Source of the DNA: Pyrrhosoma nymphula
Lineage: Eukaryota > Arthropoda > Insecta > Odonata > Coenagrionidae
Length of the DNA: 64,000 nucleotides
Reading direction: 5' to 3'
Assembly: GCA_963573305.1 (NCBI GenBank)
Contig: OY754337.1
Span: 70,777,094 to 70,841,093 of the forward strand
Positions 1 to 10,511 of the stretch are shown here, piece after piece. The translations under genes were made by a program, and so were the position numbers. Every line of letters starts with the position of its first letter. The first letter of the stretch is position 1. A model generated the notes under the pieces. That model did no database searches and was not told the origin of the DNA. It saw only the letters and a program-made list of their open reading frames with translations.

Positions 1-106
1 GAGGATTTCCAGGATTAATTTACGCACTTTTATAGAAAGTTTCTTTATTTCTGAGCGGATATACAATTTTGCTTTCCCCCTCTTCATTAATCTTTTTGAA
101 GGTTTA

Positions 107-369
107 CATTATTTTAGGGGAGTGTGGTGGCCTAGCGGGTAGAGCACTTGGCTACTGTTCGGTCCCGGGTTCAAATCCGGGTGAAGCCTTTGGACGCCCC
201 CGAACAAAAAAATCCTCTGAGTGCGAGGTGGCCCAGGGAAAGAAACTGGCCCCCCTACCCTGAATGTGTGAAATTCATACGCCTGTGGCTTAGTCCGTGT
301 TGGGCTCTACCCTCAACTATCCAAACCAACCTTCGGGTTGAATCACTGAGTAAGTTAGTGCATTATTTT
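107..369 (+). mobile_element. tRNA-derived SINE, family A copy 1, with target-site duplication
   Basis: A roughly 245-bp SINE with a tRNA-like head. The A box (TGGCCTAGCGGG) lies at 128-139 and the B box (GGTTCAAATCC) at 168-178, the internal polymerase III promoter arrangement of a tRNA. The body continues to about 360. A 9-bp direct repeat, CATTATTTT, flanks it at 107-115 and 361-369, which is what LINE-mediated insertion leaves. A second copy lies at 33880-34110 and aligns nearly end to end, which fixes the family and its limits. It is non-autonomous and encodes no protein. A 64-codon open frame across it has no coding significance. The head does not fold as an intact tRNA gene, so it is not called as tRNA. 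Confidence 0.88.
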
Positions 370-780
370 CATAAATTCACATTTACAAAGACCAATTTTA
401 AAAATTTCAATATGTATCATAATTGTAAATGGTTAGATTTTGCTACGGTATAATTTTACCACTATTACTGTAATGTAGAAATTTATAAAGTGCACAAGTT
501 GAATGTTTTAATTATGGTTGCAGTATTATCATTAGGTCATAGTTAGATCCAGCTATAACTACAATTTTACCATATCCAATTCAGTTTATGCAGCATTTAA
601 CAAAATATTTTCATTCATATTTTAAATTAAAATTTCACTGGCATACAAATGGATAGTCCAAGTACCTATCCAGGTACCTTTCGTTATTACACTCCCTGCT
701 CCTCACTTGGAGATTTGGGGGAATCCAACGAATTCAGCCCCACTCCCCATGTGAATCTTTCCCTGAAACCTCCCTCCCCG
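370..780. other. AT-rich noncoding stretch
   Basis: AT-rich sequence with scattered stops in all frames and no recognisable repeat, RNA or promoter. It ends where a GC-rich island begins near 760. Confidence 0.6.
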
Positions 781-1430
781 CTCCGCTCGCCCGTCCGCGG
801 CGAAGAACGCCCCCGTTTGGTTTATGAGTACCAACCTCCCCGGTGAATCTTCGTCCCGGTCCCCTCTCCCACTTTTCACCCCACTCCGCCCCTCTCAAAC
901 AAAAGAATAGCTAGTCGGGGCCACATAGCCAAGCTCTCTTCCCTTCCCCGACCCACACCTTTGGCCCGTCTCCATACGGGGCCCTCTGCCACCCACACAT
1001 CTCGGCTCGCGCAGGGTCTGTTTATGTGTTCCCCGCCCTTTGAAGAGGGGCGGATTTCAAAAACCTCTTCAGCTTAAGCAACCCACGTTGCTTTTGCAGC
1101 CGACACTGCCTCTTGCCGCTGAAAGTGACGTTTCTATTTCCGCACGAAAAGTGTTCCAGATCGCCTATTTGAATCAAGTCTTTTTATTATCTCCCTCCCT
1201 CCACCCGCCACTGGTGTTCCCTTGTGTCTCAACTCGCCTCGCCCCTCTCCGCGTACGTTTGCTTCCCTTTGCCCTTTTCCCCTTTCCCTTCGTACCCTCT
1301 TTCACGTGCGGTTATCTATCTACTTTTCTCTGCAGGCAGCGGGTCGGTGAGTAGGCAGTATTCCTCTCCCCCTCCCCCGTTTCCGCAACATCTCCATCGC
1401 TCCAAACAACCCCTCGTTGGTGTACGGTAC
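781..1430. other. GC-rich, C/T-rich island
   Basis: The base composition switches to C- and T-rich on the + strand with frequent CpG, especially at 780-810 and 1090-1430. Overlapping frames of 60-150 codons run through it, but their translations are dominated by P, L, S and F, as expected when stop triplets, which need purines, are depleted. No start context, domain or convincing splice set was found. It could be an unmethylated regulatory island or a low-complexity tract. Confidence 0.4.
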
Positions 1431-3050
1431 GAAACTTCTGATAAATGCCTTGATTACGTTTCGTCTTTGGAGATTTTGCTATCTCCTGCCACTCTCCCCC
1501 TCTCGAGATTAGGAATTAATTTTCTTCGCGTTTTTTTTATTGTCTTTTGTTCCCCGGTGTTATGGCTCCTTGGTGCTGGAGGCGGCAGTATCTCTCCTCC
1601 CATGGCGGCATTTGATGTCTTCCCTTTTCTTACTCCTCCACCCGTTGAAGAGGCCATTTTTATGGGTGGCTTGTGGCTTAAAGCGTTTTTTTAGTGGGAT
1701 AGATGGTTGTATTTCAGAGATGTATTCCCCGCGGGTGCTATAGTCGTCCCCTTACCTCATTTCTTAAGAAAAAGGTGGTATACTTGATAGATGTCACAGC
1801 TTTCCCTGCCCTGGACAAATTCATTTTTTTTCAAGATTGATGAATTCTGTTGAGGTAAAAAATTCGAAGGATTTAACCGGTTAGCTTTGATGAGGTTTGA
1901 GTAATCAGCTGCGGAAAACGTATTTTCGAAATGATGATTGTTAGTGATAAAACTCCCGTTTGTCATTTGCGATAATAATGGCTGATAAAAAAGCGTGTTT
2001 ATAAAGAAGTCTAAATAATTATTCTATGTTTTAGCGCCTGCAAATGTTTAAAACATTGTTTCCATACTTGGGTAAGTATTTAGCCAATTTACAGGAAGCC
2101 TCGGAAATGTTGTCACTCACAAATTAAAAGCCATTTTCAAAGGAAGCGTTAAGATACCTGGGAAAATTTAGTTTTTTGTCATCGTGAAGCTGGTTATCTG
2201 GTTTCGAGGACAATCCCGAAGGTCAAAGGTTAGAAAATTTCGTCTGGATTTAAAATCGTCCCGTAAAAATACTCCTTCAGTTAACGAGTGTTCTGTTTCA
2301 GAAAGAGTGTACTCGTCATATAATATTGATTCAACATGTTATTGCTTCCATATTTTCTGACGTTACGCAATACTTAAAAAGTGCCTATATTTTGCCTGTA
2401 AAATGAATTTGATAGCTGTGGTTAACACTTCACATTGCCCGTGCGCTTGGAACGTGAAGTATTTTCTATGCTCCCACAGATCTATTGTGAAATTCCTCGT
2501 GCTTTTATCGGAGAAATATGAGCTTGTGAGGATCAACCTTAAACATTAAACCTCAACCTGTTACCACGAATTCTTAAAAATGCGCTTTATTCAGCGGCCT
2601 ATCGTCACAAGCCACATTTTTTGTGGAAATCAATATTTTGGAGTAATCCTTAACCAGACATAAAGCTGTGTTTTATGCTCGTATCATGTGATGTTTTTTT
2701 CTGACATCTCGACAGATATACATGTAAGCCCGTAATGCACAACTACTGTGCATTAGCCTTAAGGGAGAAAGGGAAACTTCCAAATGAGATGGCATGTTTA
2801 CGCGTCTTCTTCTGCCGACGGTTTTTAATTACTAAATGCTTGTGTGCAAGTGAAAGTACCTTATTCATTAAGACCTTTGACTAATTCTCGTGAGCTTTTT
2901 GCCCCCTTTAAGATAACTTCAGCTTTAATTGCTGAAATAACCCAATGAAAACATTTTCTTCCGAGCTCTCTAATGAAATATAAAATGTAGTACCCTATGA
3001 GGGATACTGTTGTCCCCAATTATAAGTGCCTTAACGGAACTTTATGACCA
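1431..3050. other. Noncoding stretch, nothing recognised
   Basis: Mixed-composition to AT-rich sequence with short open frames only. No repeat family, RNA gene or promoter was recognised. Confidence 0.5.
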
Positions 3051-3057
3051 GAGATGA

Positions 3058-3860
3058 GTGCATACTTTATGCCGTATTCTAGAGGGACCCCGAAATTCCA
3101 GAGGGCTCGCCCTCCTAATCGTCGACCTCAGCCGAGCACTGTGCCTCCCACTGACGCCCCGGCCCATTCAATTGAGCACTTTTAATAGCCCATGGCGCCT
3201 CAACCCTAAGGGAAGGGAGAGTGGTGGGTTGGTTTTCGGGTGCGGTAATACGACGCCTCCGGCAACCCTTACCTCCCCTCCCCCACACCCTTCATCCCCC
3301 CACAAGACCAACACGGTCATTTCCTCTTTGTGAAAAGTTTGTCGGCGTTATATTTTGCCTTCGGGATGGAGAGGGGGCGGTTGGGAGGACATTAGCCGGT
3401 GGGGTCAAATATCATCCCGTTCCGGCGCGTCGGCCCCTGGCCTTCGGCGACCAATGAGGGGAGGCGGGTGGCGGTCCCTCCTTCACAGCCGCAAGGGCAA
3501 CACCCTCCGTGGCAGCACCCCTGCTCGGTAACCCCTTTTCACGACCGATTCCCGGCCCCCTCTCAAAACCCCTTCTGCCACTGGCTCGTCCGTTCTCATT
3601 CTCATGCGAGGTCTTCCCCCTCAGCATCATTCCCCTACCCCTAGCACCCAGACCCGTCTCTCTCTTTTCATCTACATCCGAACACTACCCTGCGAGCCAC
3701 CGCAAGGGCCTGTGGCAGCAGGGGGGACGCCAGGCTTAGGATACGAGACACGAAGTGGGGATGGAGTAGGGGAAAGGAATTGGAAGAGAGGCTGGGTGGA
3801 AAGTGAGACGGTTGTGACTGAGTGCCTCATTGTCTTGCGTTGTTCGAGAGGGGAGCATGA
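3058..3860. other. GC-rich island
   Basis: A GC-rich stretch of about 800 bp with CpG sites and C-rich runs on the + strand, then more purine-rich from about 3740. Open frames of 70-90 codons occur in several frames on both strands at once, which is typical of composition rather than of a gene. No domain was recognised. Confidence 0.4.
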
Positions 3861-5340
3861 ATAACACGCCCGAAGTCCCAAAGGCGGTACATTACAAGGA
3901 AGTACTTATCGTAAGGAGGTTTACATTTGCATGCTATCGTGGAAGCTGCCACAAGAGCCGAAGGTGTTTGGATATCAGCCACGAGGGAGGGCGGGAATAA
4001 CGAAAAAGAATCGATTGGACAGGACGAATATTGAGATATGTTTTGATGCATTTGTGCTTTTGCTGTAATGTAGCCACTTACCGTTCAAGAAAACGAGGAA
4101 TGTTTTTACCTATTTGTTCTACACTGTATTTATCTTAATTTTTAGCTTCTGTATGTTGCAGATATTTATTTTATAAATAAGGAAAATATTTTCATCTGCT
4201 TTAATCTGAAACTCCTGTGATTTTAATCTTTAAGAAATTTGGCGATGCGTGGAGCCTCCTAGTCTGTTCCCAACATAGTCAGCTATGTTACACTCTTCTC
4301 ATCGTTCGTAGTAGTTTTTGCGACCTGTTTTTGAATGAAAGTAAATTAAATTTTGTATATTTAATTTATTACCAATATTGTATATTTATGTCCTATTTCC
4401 TAATGACTGGGGACGTATTTGGTGTTAATACCTTTGATATAATTCAACAGCTTATTTATCAGACACCGAAGTGCGAGATTGAGGCAATTCTATGGCAGTA
4501 GAAAAAGATAAAATCAACAATTTAAAAATTGGTAATCTTTGTTGGCTGGTTGTTTGGAGAAGAGACCGGCAGTATAGGTCAAGTACAGATACATGGCTTG
4601 TAATCGAAGGATTTTCTCGATAATAAAATAAGGGTTGAAAGAATCCTGGCGTCAGTGTTAGCCTACTATTAACGAAAGGCCCACGGCTTAGCGTCCAATT
4701 CGACGGCTGGAGTACTACACTTGAAGTTCCTTCCATGTAGCAACCGAGTACAGGGCTGCCAATTCTATTTCTCCGAAAGTGAAGACATTTTGTAAAAAAA
4801 ATGAGGACTTTTGAGGACCTAGTTCTCTAAAATACCGTAGCCATATCATAAGTACCTTAGTTACTAATGGCTTTTGCCTTCTCGGTAGTTAGTTGCAGTT
4901 TTTGAGCTAGTTACTCCAAAAACTATATCGCACCGACTATTCTTATACCTTAATGCTAAGTAAAAGAAACTTTATTACCCAAGAAAGGTTTTAAACCCGT
5001 AAAATGTGGGTTAACAGGACGGCGCTTAGCCATCTTTTTACAGCGGCCATACCATCTCGGCCACTCATCTGCCGCGGTTGGCTCCCTAATTTGACAAGTG
5101 ATGTGGATAATAAGGTTTCCTATTTTAAGGCCAAAATTTAGATTATGTGATGTTGTTAATGCTCGGTTCAAAAGAGAATGTTTTATAAATTTCTTCCGGA
5201 CGTTAAGGAGGTTATACCGCGGCTCTATGAGTCAAAACGTTCATGGTCAAAACAAATACCTACTAAATACCCCTTTTTGTTTAGTTGGTAAAAAAAGTCC
5301 TGATTTCGGCAATGTCTTACGTTACCTTTTGAAAACCAAT
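3861..5340. other. AT-rich noncoding stretch
   Basis: No gene was recognised. The short segment at about 4748-4790, read on the minus strand, resembles a phrase near 5830-5850 (both contain GGCAGCCCTG or a close variant) and may be a small repeat fragment. Confidence 0.4.
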
Positions 5341-5790
5341 ATCTAGGTACAAAATATGCAGATTATTCCTCGGATAAATTTTAAATGAGCTCTTATTTCC
5401 AGCCATAGGAGCCGACAGCAGCGCTATTTATATGGAACTACCGGATTTTAACTTCAAACATCAAAGTAATTGGCCAATAATGCACAAAATAACCTGGTAA
5501 GGTTTCCATAGATTATTTTTTTTCAATTTCTACGGATTTTTCCCTACTTATAAATATTTTTCCACGACAATGACATTTATATTATGAGGAAGAATACTAT
5601 TTTTCCCGGTGTTTCTCCCACTCTCGCATTTAACACACGTAATTTCAATTTCTGTTCACGAGAAAAATAGCGTTGAAAGGTATTATTTTGCTGTTCATAT
5701 CAGATAGAGAAAACATTTTTCTACAAGTTGAGGTTTGTTGAATAAAATTACATTTAAGTCGTTTTACGGTGGAATCACCTTGAGGAATCA
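5341..5790. repeat. Diverged direct duplication, copy 1 (partner 8630-9084)
   Basis: A block of about 450 bp that aligns colinearly with 8630-9084. Landmarks shared in order include ACAAAATRTGCA at the left, TTTCCAGCCATA with GAGC after it, AAGAATACT in the middle, and AAATTACATTTA followed by GTC and TTTTAC at the right. The copies have diverged with small indels. No protein is encoded. It is either an unrecognised dispersed repeat or an old segmental duplication; two copies cannot decide between these. Confidence 0.65.
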
Positions 5791-5960
5791 TTTTGTAAAC
5801 AAAATGAGTTCATATCCGGGAAAATTAGGGTGGTTGGCAGCCCTACCTGAACGGGATTTCTACCAGAAAATTCACCCTTGCTTTTGAGGCTCGAACCCGG
5901 ACCCTCGGGATGAAAATCCTTTACTCTAGCCACGATACCAATTATCCCCTTAGCCACCTT
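5791..5960 (-). mobile_element. tRNA-derived SINE, family B copy 1
   Basis: Read on the minus strand, a tRNA-like head is visible. A B-box-like GGGTTCGAGCC is the complement of 5888-5898, and an A-box-like GTGGCTAGAG is the complement of about 5925-5934. The head is shared with a second minus-strand copy at about 41560-41660; both contain the phrase CCCGAGGGT before the B box. The 3' part is less similar between the copies. The right limit abuts the duplicated block at 5341-5790 and is approximate. Confidence 0.6.
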
Positions 5961-6800
5961 AGTCTTGAGTGTAACGTCCGAGTCTCTGGCGGCTCCCAAT
6001 TCCTTTCCATCTCTCTACCCTCTGACTCCCCTGCTTTTCCCCACATTCACCCCTTCCTTCCCGTGGAAGCCGTCGTTCGGAAAGCCTAGTACAAACAAAC
6101 AAGTGGGCCTCATTTTAATAAGGCCAGGGTGTTGGTGTTTCCATGGGTGGAGGTTTTTTTTCTCTTCCGTGGGGCGGTAGGATATGGTCGGAATGGGGCA
6201 GGGGTTTCATTTCCACTGGCGCGGCGGAATAATTAAGGGTGAAGGCGTGGGTGGCGGGAGGGATGAAAGTGCCAGGGCTATGACAGGGTTTTGGGGTGTG
6301 TGTGTGCGAGTGGTCGTCATTTAAGTGTGGGATAAGGGTGGGTGCGAGGGGGGTCTAGGGTTTTTAGTGCCCTGAAAAAGTCTCGGGAGAGGTCCAGAGC
6401 ATTGGCTAGCCTCGCTTCAGGGTCCCTGCGAGGGGGCATCTAGCTGGCCCTTGTGGTGACCTCCCGAAAACTCTCTCTCCTCTTCACCCTGTGCCCTTTC
6501 TGTGACAATTCTGGATGGTTTGTCTCCTTTGCTTCCCCCTTTCCCCAGCCCAGCTCTCGCATTGGGAAGAGAGGAGGTAATCGGAGTTGGCAATTGTGGT
6601 AATCGTCATTCCAGTCCTTGTGCTTCCGGAATGAAGGAAGAAATTTACATGCGAGGCGTTCGGAAATTCCGGTTTTAATAAAGGCCTCCGAGAGAAAAAA
6701 CATAAATTTTTCGAATCGGAGAAATCGTTCCATTGAAACAAAACATTTCCCCTTATTTTTTTTTGGTCGTGTTCAGCTCTGCCTTGTACCATTCTAATTT
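5961..6800. other. C/T-rich then G-rich noncoding island
   Basis: A C/T-rich segment (about 5985-6075) is followed by a G- and T-rich segment (about 6165-6380) with many short G runs on the + strand, then mixed sequence. Overlapping frames on both strands show no domain. The G-rich half could form G-quadruplexes, but this was not computed. Confidence 0.35.
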
Positions 6801-7150
6801 TAGCTTATCCGAGCGCCATAGAAGCGGATGGCTGTTCTTATATTTTTCATCGCTCTAAAATAATTGTGAGGTGGTTGGAGGGGCTAAAATAATGAATGTG
6901 TTAAATTAACGAGTAGGCAAAACGTATTTTGCTGGTTATTTTTTAGTTTAACAGTTTAAAATTGCATCTGAAACATCTTTGATTACTGACTGTCCCTGCG
7001 GTGTATATTTCCCGATGTAGTGTGAATGTTCCCTTTTATTACTTATTTACGTAAAGTTTTCCATTAGGAGCTTGAATAATTAAATTGCCCGAATTTTTCA
7101 TGGAATGAATAGTGATATTTATGTATGATTTTAGCCCTGCTTATTACTGA
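6801..7150. other. AT-rich noncoding stretch
   Basis: AT-rich DNA with nothing recognised. Confidence 0.5.
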
Positions 7151-8150
7151 CCCACACTGAAGCCCCATATATGGGAGATATAATGGATATATATATATGG
7201 ACATATATTCGCCATATACGACCCATATATTTGCTCAAGATATGTTGCACTGCCAATATATGTTACATATATGGGGGAATATGTGAGTTAGATATGTATG
7301 TTTCATCAATATGTTTTCCATATATGTTTTATATATGACATTTAAGAGAAAGTTTTAACCATATTTTTCACTGTTATAGATGAAAATTTCTGTACTTACG
7401 TAGTTTTTCTTCTTTGGAAATTGAGAGATTTATATAGATATGAATAGGTTTCTTTCAAAATGTATAGATTTTTATATCTACGTTTAGATTATCATTATAG
7501 GGTTGCAAAGTCGGATAATAGATGGCGTTGACCACCGTTGATGTCGCAGATGAACTATAGATTGTTGCCGCGCCAACTGGCAGGATATAAGGGATGGTTT
7601 AACTCCGCGTTATTAGTTGACCAACAGCAATATTATCACGAGGTGCAATTACTGTCATCGTATCATTCATAATGAACGATTAATGACTATGATAAATTGC
7701 CTCTCGAAGTGACGCAGCCGCGTGTAACGAACCAGATGCCTTTGGTAACAAGATCGGAGTTAAGTGAAGCCCACTGATATGGACAGTCAGGAATACTGGG
7801 TGATAAGACACTAGATAGATGAAAATTCAACTTCTATCGGTGTATGTTGGTTATGGCACTTACGTTTCAGTTCTGCTGCTCTTAAATTAAGTATGTTTAG
7901 GTTTGGTCCATAAGAAATCGCAGATTATTATGCTCACTCCCATTCTTCGGGTTCCCCCCAAATACGGTTTCATGGTTTTTCTATAGCTATGGCAGCATAA
8001 TGTGCCCATGTACGGCAATTGAATATATTGGCAATGGATAGATAAATATATATGGAGTCCATGCATTTCCCATATATTTCTCCATATATGTTCAATATAT
8101 TCTCTGGGGCCAATTTTTAATAGAATCCATATATATTTCACCTATATGTG
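7150..8150. repeat. ATATAT-rich inverted-repeat block
   Basis: Two arms of about 130-170 bp (about 7160-7330 and 7990-8150) are packed with variants of CATATATGG. In inverted orientation they share the phrase TTGCCAATATAT or CTGCCAATATAT (left about 7251, right about 8022 on the complement). The 650 bp between them are not ATATAT-rich. The layout suggests a non-autonomous element with long, degenerate terminal inverted repeats, but no clear target-site duplication was found and low-complexity convergence is possible. Confidence 0.4.
7715..7805 (+). pseudogene. 5S rRNA-like relic
   Basis: The 3' two-thirds of a 5S rRNA gene can be followed weakly: GGAGTTAAG at about 7754-7762 resembles the conserved GAAGTTAAG of the 5S internal promoter A box, and GGAATACTGGGTG at about 7790-7802 resembles the GGGAACACCGGGTG part near the 3' end. 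The middle, including the C box, is partly lost and the 5' third is not recognisable. It could be a decayed 5S pseudogene or a 5S-derived SINE head inside the surrounding inverted-repeat block. A chance match cannot be excluded by eye. Confidence 0.3.
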
Positions 8151-8247
8151 AAAATTATCGCTCTACATGTGTCCCATTTTTGGCGATTTGGTGTGGGGAG
8201 TGCCTGTTTATCAATGTCTTTAATAATTTTTCTGTTTTATTTTTCAG

Positions 8248-8304
8248 GTGAGTTCCCATTTGGTTAATGAAAATGAAGGTCAATTCCTTGTGATCAACTA
8301 TAAG
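8248..8304 (+). CDS. Candidate internal exon, 57 nt, phase 0
   Basis: A pyrimidine-rich tract ends in an acceptor (TGTTTTATTTTTCAG, AG at 8246-8247). It is followed by 57 nt and then a good donor, AAG|GTAAAT, with GT at 8305-8306. Exactly one frame is open across all 57 nt (19 codons, starting VSSHLVNENEG and ending LVINYK); the other two hit stops within it. An in-frame length divisible by three with matching phases is what a cassette microexon would show. The protein is not recognised and no flanking exon was found in the window, so the host gene would have to use very long introns. This is the best-formed exon candidate seen, but a chance pairing of splice sites remains possible. Confidence 0.35.
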
Positions 8305-8629
8305 GTAAATGCATTAAAATTTTAATTATTCCTCCATAGTCGTGGATAAGGTTTTTTGAAAGATGAATCTTTAAAGAAACTTTCGTAGATGGCATTATGT
8401 CGCCTAAACCATCGGAATAAAAACTTTCTCGAAACTGTTTACTTTGCTTGCCTCCGTAAACCTTTTATTATGAGATATCAAATACTTTTGCCGCATATTT
8501 GCCCATAGACTCCTAAGACAGTTTCAATGCGTTTGTGTGAATGACAAAAAATATTGAATTTTAACTTTTCATGTGCATCGCTTTGAAATACTAATTTCAA
8601 TTATGACGTTTTTTGCGATTTCAAATCGT

Positions 8630-9084
8630 AATTTAGGCACAAAATGTGCATATTATTCGAAGAATATTTATTTTCTATTGACATATTTTCCAGCCATACG
8701 AGCTGCCTGCAGCTTAATTGCCGTTGAATTAGCGAATTTTGACTGTTATTACTGCAGTCACTTACTAATAACTTATTCGATGAGATAAACAAATGCCTCT
8801 AATGTATTACCTTTTATTTTAGTAGGATAATACCCTCATTTAGTTTTCTTATCACTTCTTCGCCAAAATGGCAGCTATATTTATTATAAGAATACTTTCT
8901 TTCAATGTTTACCCATTCTTGTATTTATTAGTTCAATTTGTGGAAAAAAATTGTAGAGTAGTGTGTAGTAGAGTGTGAATATGTTGCCGGATCAAAAATA
9001 GAGCACGTTTGTATATAAGTTGACAGAGCATGAATTAAATTACATTTACGTCATTTTACTTCGTTACCAACTTGAGAATTCAGG
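8630..9084. repeat. Diverged direct duplication, copy 2 (partner 5341-5790)
   Basis: This block aligns colinearly with 5341-5790, beginning at TAGGCACAAAATGTGCA and ending at ACATTTACGTCATTTTAC and CTTGAG. The middle also aligns, including AAGAATACT near 8889. It has no coding potential. The two copies bracket the ATATAT-rich block and the candidate exon, so a duplication event or insertion of the same element type on both sides are both possible. Confidence 0.65.
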
Positions 9085-9390
9085 TAGCCGTACACAAAAA
9101 GTGTTAATTCAATATGAAAGAGCTAACATTTAAATGCAAATCCATTTTTAAAGTCTCGCTATTACAATGGCGACGTTACTTATATAATTTTGGTCATCTT
9201 CATGCGTTGTAGTCTTAAGTCCGATGACACTATTAGTCACCTCTGACTGGAGGTAAGGTATCGGAATAGAAGTTCGGTCGCGATAGGCATTACCTCAAAT
9301 TCAAAGAACTGCTGAACAGGCCGCGCAGTAACTTGAACGGAGTCGTAAATGAAATACTAACTTTGTTTCCTTCCACAGATTTATTTTCTT

Positions 9391-9432
9391 GGTACAACAT
9401 GTTTCGACACATCGGTGTCATCATCAGGTACC
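9391..9432 (-). ncRNA. Hammerhead ribozyme-like motif, left arm
   Basis: On the minus strand the order is stem I GGUAC, core CUGAUGA, an unpaired U, stem II GACAC/GUGUC with loop CGAU, core GAAAC, a two-pair stem III (AC/GU with loop AU), cleavage-site nucleotide U, then stem I GUACC. This matches the minimal type I hammerhead arrangement described for Penelope-like elements. The extra U before stem II departs from the textbook core. This arm keeps the C of the stem II closing pair. Self-cleavage was not tested or computed. Confidence 0.6.
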
Positions 9433-9468
9433 TGATGATGACACCGATGTGTAGAAACATGTTGTACC
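9427..9468 (+). ncRNA. Hammerhead ribozyme-like motif, right arm, one base changed
   Basis: This is the mirror copy of the motif in the left arm, on the + strand: CUGAUGA at 9432-9438, GAAAC at 9454-9458, stem I closed by GUACC at 9464-9468. The only difference seen is A at 9453 in place of C, which breaks the stem II pair next to GAAAC. This copy is therefore expected to be weaker than the left-arm copy. Confidence 0.5.
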
Positions 9469-9529
9469 AAGAAAATAAATCTGTGGAAGGAAACAAAGTT
9501 AGTATTTCATTTACGAAATTCAACTTCCA

Positions 9530-9700
9530 CCTAGTTGAGCCTGAAACAATGGAACGTATTGAACGGAGTCACCCACTGATGGTCACACATTTGTGTGAAA
9601 TTCACAGTGAACAAATCATTCGCCTGTACTGGGATACGAACCCAGACCCCCCGATTTAGCGCCGAGTACTCTAACCAGTTTAGCTACCCAGGCGTCCTCT
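9530..9700 (-). mobile_element. tRNA-derived SINE, family F
   Basis: On the minus strand, starting near 9696, there is a tRNA-like head. CGCCTG at the start can pair with CAGGCG after the T arm. The A box is TAGCTAAACTGG, and a perfect T arm (CTGGG, 7-nt loop, CCCAG) contains the B box GGTTCGTATCC. The anticodon stem does not pair well, so this is not a functional tRNA. The tail runs toward lower coordinates and stops near the palindrome at 9344-9515. I found no second copy in the window. Confidence 0.6.
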
Positions 9701-10269
9701 CTCACTGTGAATTTTATGGAGGCTTTAAGGATCGAGTTGCCATCACAGGTAGCATGCATACAATGCCATGGAGTACCCGTGTGCGAGCGCTCAGCGCCAC
9801 TAGAGCTTCGATGAAATAGTGATAAAAGCGCGGTAGCTAGAGAAAACTTCGAGATTTATGTTGCAATTTATGTGGTAAATTGATGGAGTTTAAGAACTTA
9901 TTCCCTAAGTTTTATGGAGTGGAGGACTTGTGAAAGGCATTGTGAGCTTGAGAGTTTGGTCGGTGGATAGAATTTTGGCGGATTGATTTCATCTCATGTG
10001 GAGAGGTTAAAGTCATATTTACGTGATTGTGTGAACTTGTTTGCGTTGATTGAACCTTTGTGAGGAAAATGTGAGAATTGTGAGAACCTTCTACATGAAG
10101 GATTTTAAATTGCGTTCCTGAGCCTATTTAGTGATATTCTAAGCGCTAAAAACCCTTCGTTTTCAATTGAAAATATGATTGGCCACCAGAGAAAAAGAAA
10201 CTCTGCATTCTTCATATTTCGATTTTTATGGAGTATTGCTGTTTCCCGTCTGTACTTTGTTAATAAAAA
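9701..10269. other. Noncoding stretch, nothing recognised
   Basis: A run of GTGAG-rich sequence (about 9900-10110) is seen, but no gene or named repeat. Confidence 0.5.
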
Positions 10270-10303
10270 GTGTTCATAGCCTTACGCTTTTATTTCTTGT
10301 CAG

Positions 10304-10473
10304 ATCAAGTGGCTAATATCTTGAATTTAGAGGATGCATGCATCGCTATTCATCAAATCTTCAAGAATGTAGGTATAACATTTCACGGATTGAGACTAAA
10401 TAGACCAGGCTTACCTGCCGCTGAAACCCTCAATGAACTCATAAGTGCAAACTTAACTACTTTCCAGCAATGA
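10304..10473 (+). CDS. Possible exon or repeat-borne open frame
   Basis: An acceptor-like tract (TTTTATTTCTTGTCAG) ends near 10303 and is followed by an open frame of about 57 codons to a stop at 10471-10473. The translation (for example QVANILNLEDACIAIHQ) has a mixed, non-repetitive composition, unlike the AT-rich noise around it. No family is recognised and no downstream donor is compelling. It could be a terminal exon, a decayed transposon frame or chance. Confidence 0.2.
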
Positions 10474-10511
10474 CTAGGAATAAAATTATTAAAATTTCCT
10501 TCATTGTCAGT

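Larger units (their letters stand above)
9344..9515. repeat. 172-bp near-perfect palindrome of Penelope-type terminal sequence
   Basis: Two 86-bp arms meet with no spacer at GGTACC (9427-9432). Reading outward I find one mismatch, at 9406 against its partner 9453. Each arm carries a hammerhead-like core, described separately. The sequence style (GTACC, CTGATGATG, GAAAC, GTACC) is known from the terminal repeats of Penelope-like retroelements. No reverse transcriptase is present here. The near identity of the arms implies recent formation or correction of one arm by the other. Confidence 0.85.

Noticed and set aside
118..190. tRNA gene at the SINE head
   Set aside because: Spacing between the A and B boxes and the lack of paired acceptor ends fit a SINE; a second full copy with target-site duplication confirms it.
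1335..1355. Microexon between CTGCAG and GTGAGT
   Set aside because: Only about 11 nt between the signals in low-complexity DNA; chance is more likely.
1224..1694. 156-codon + strand frame
   Set aside because: C/T-rich DNA; no domain and no start context worth calling.
9610..9700. Genuine tRNA gene on the minus strand
   Set aside because: T arm and boxes are good, but the anticodon stem does not pair and a SINE-like body follows.
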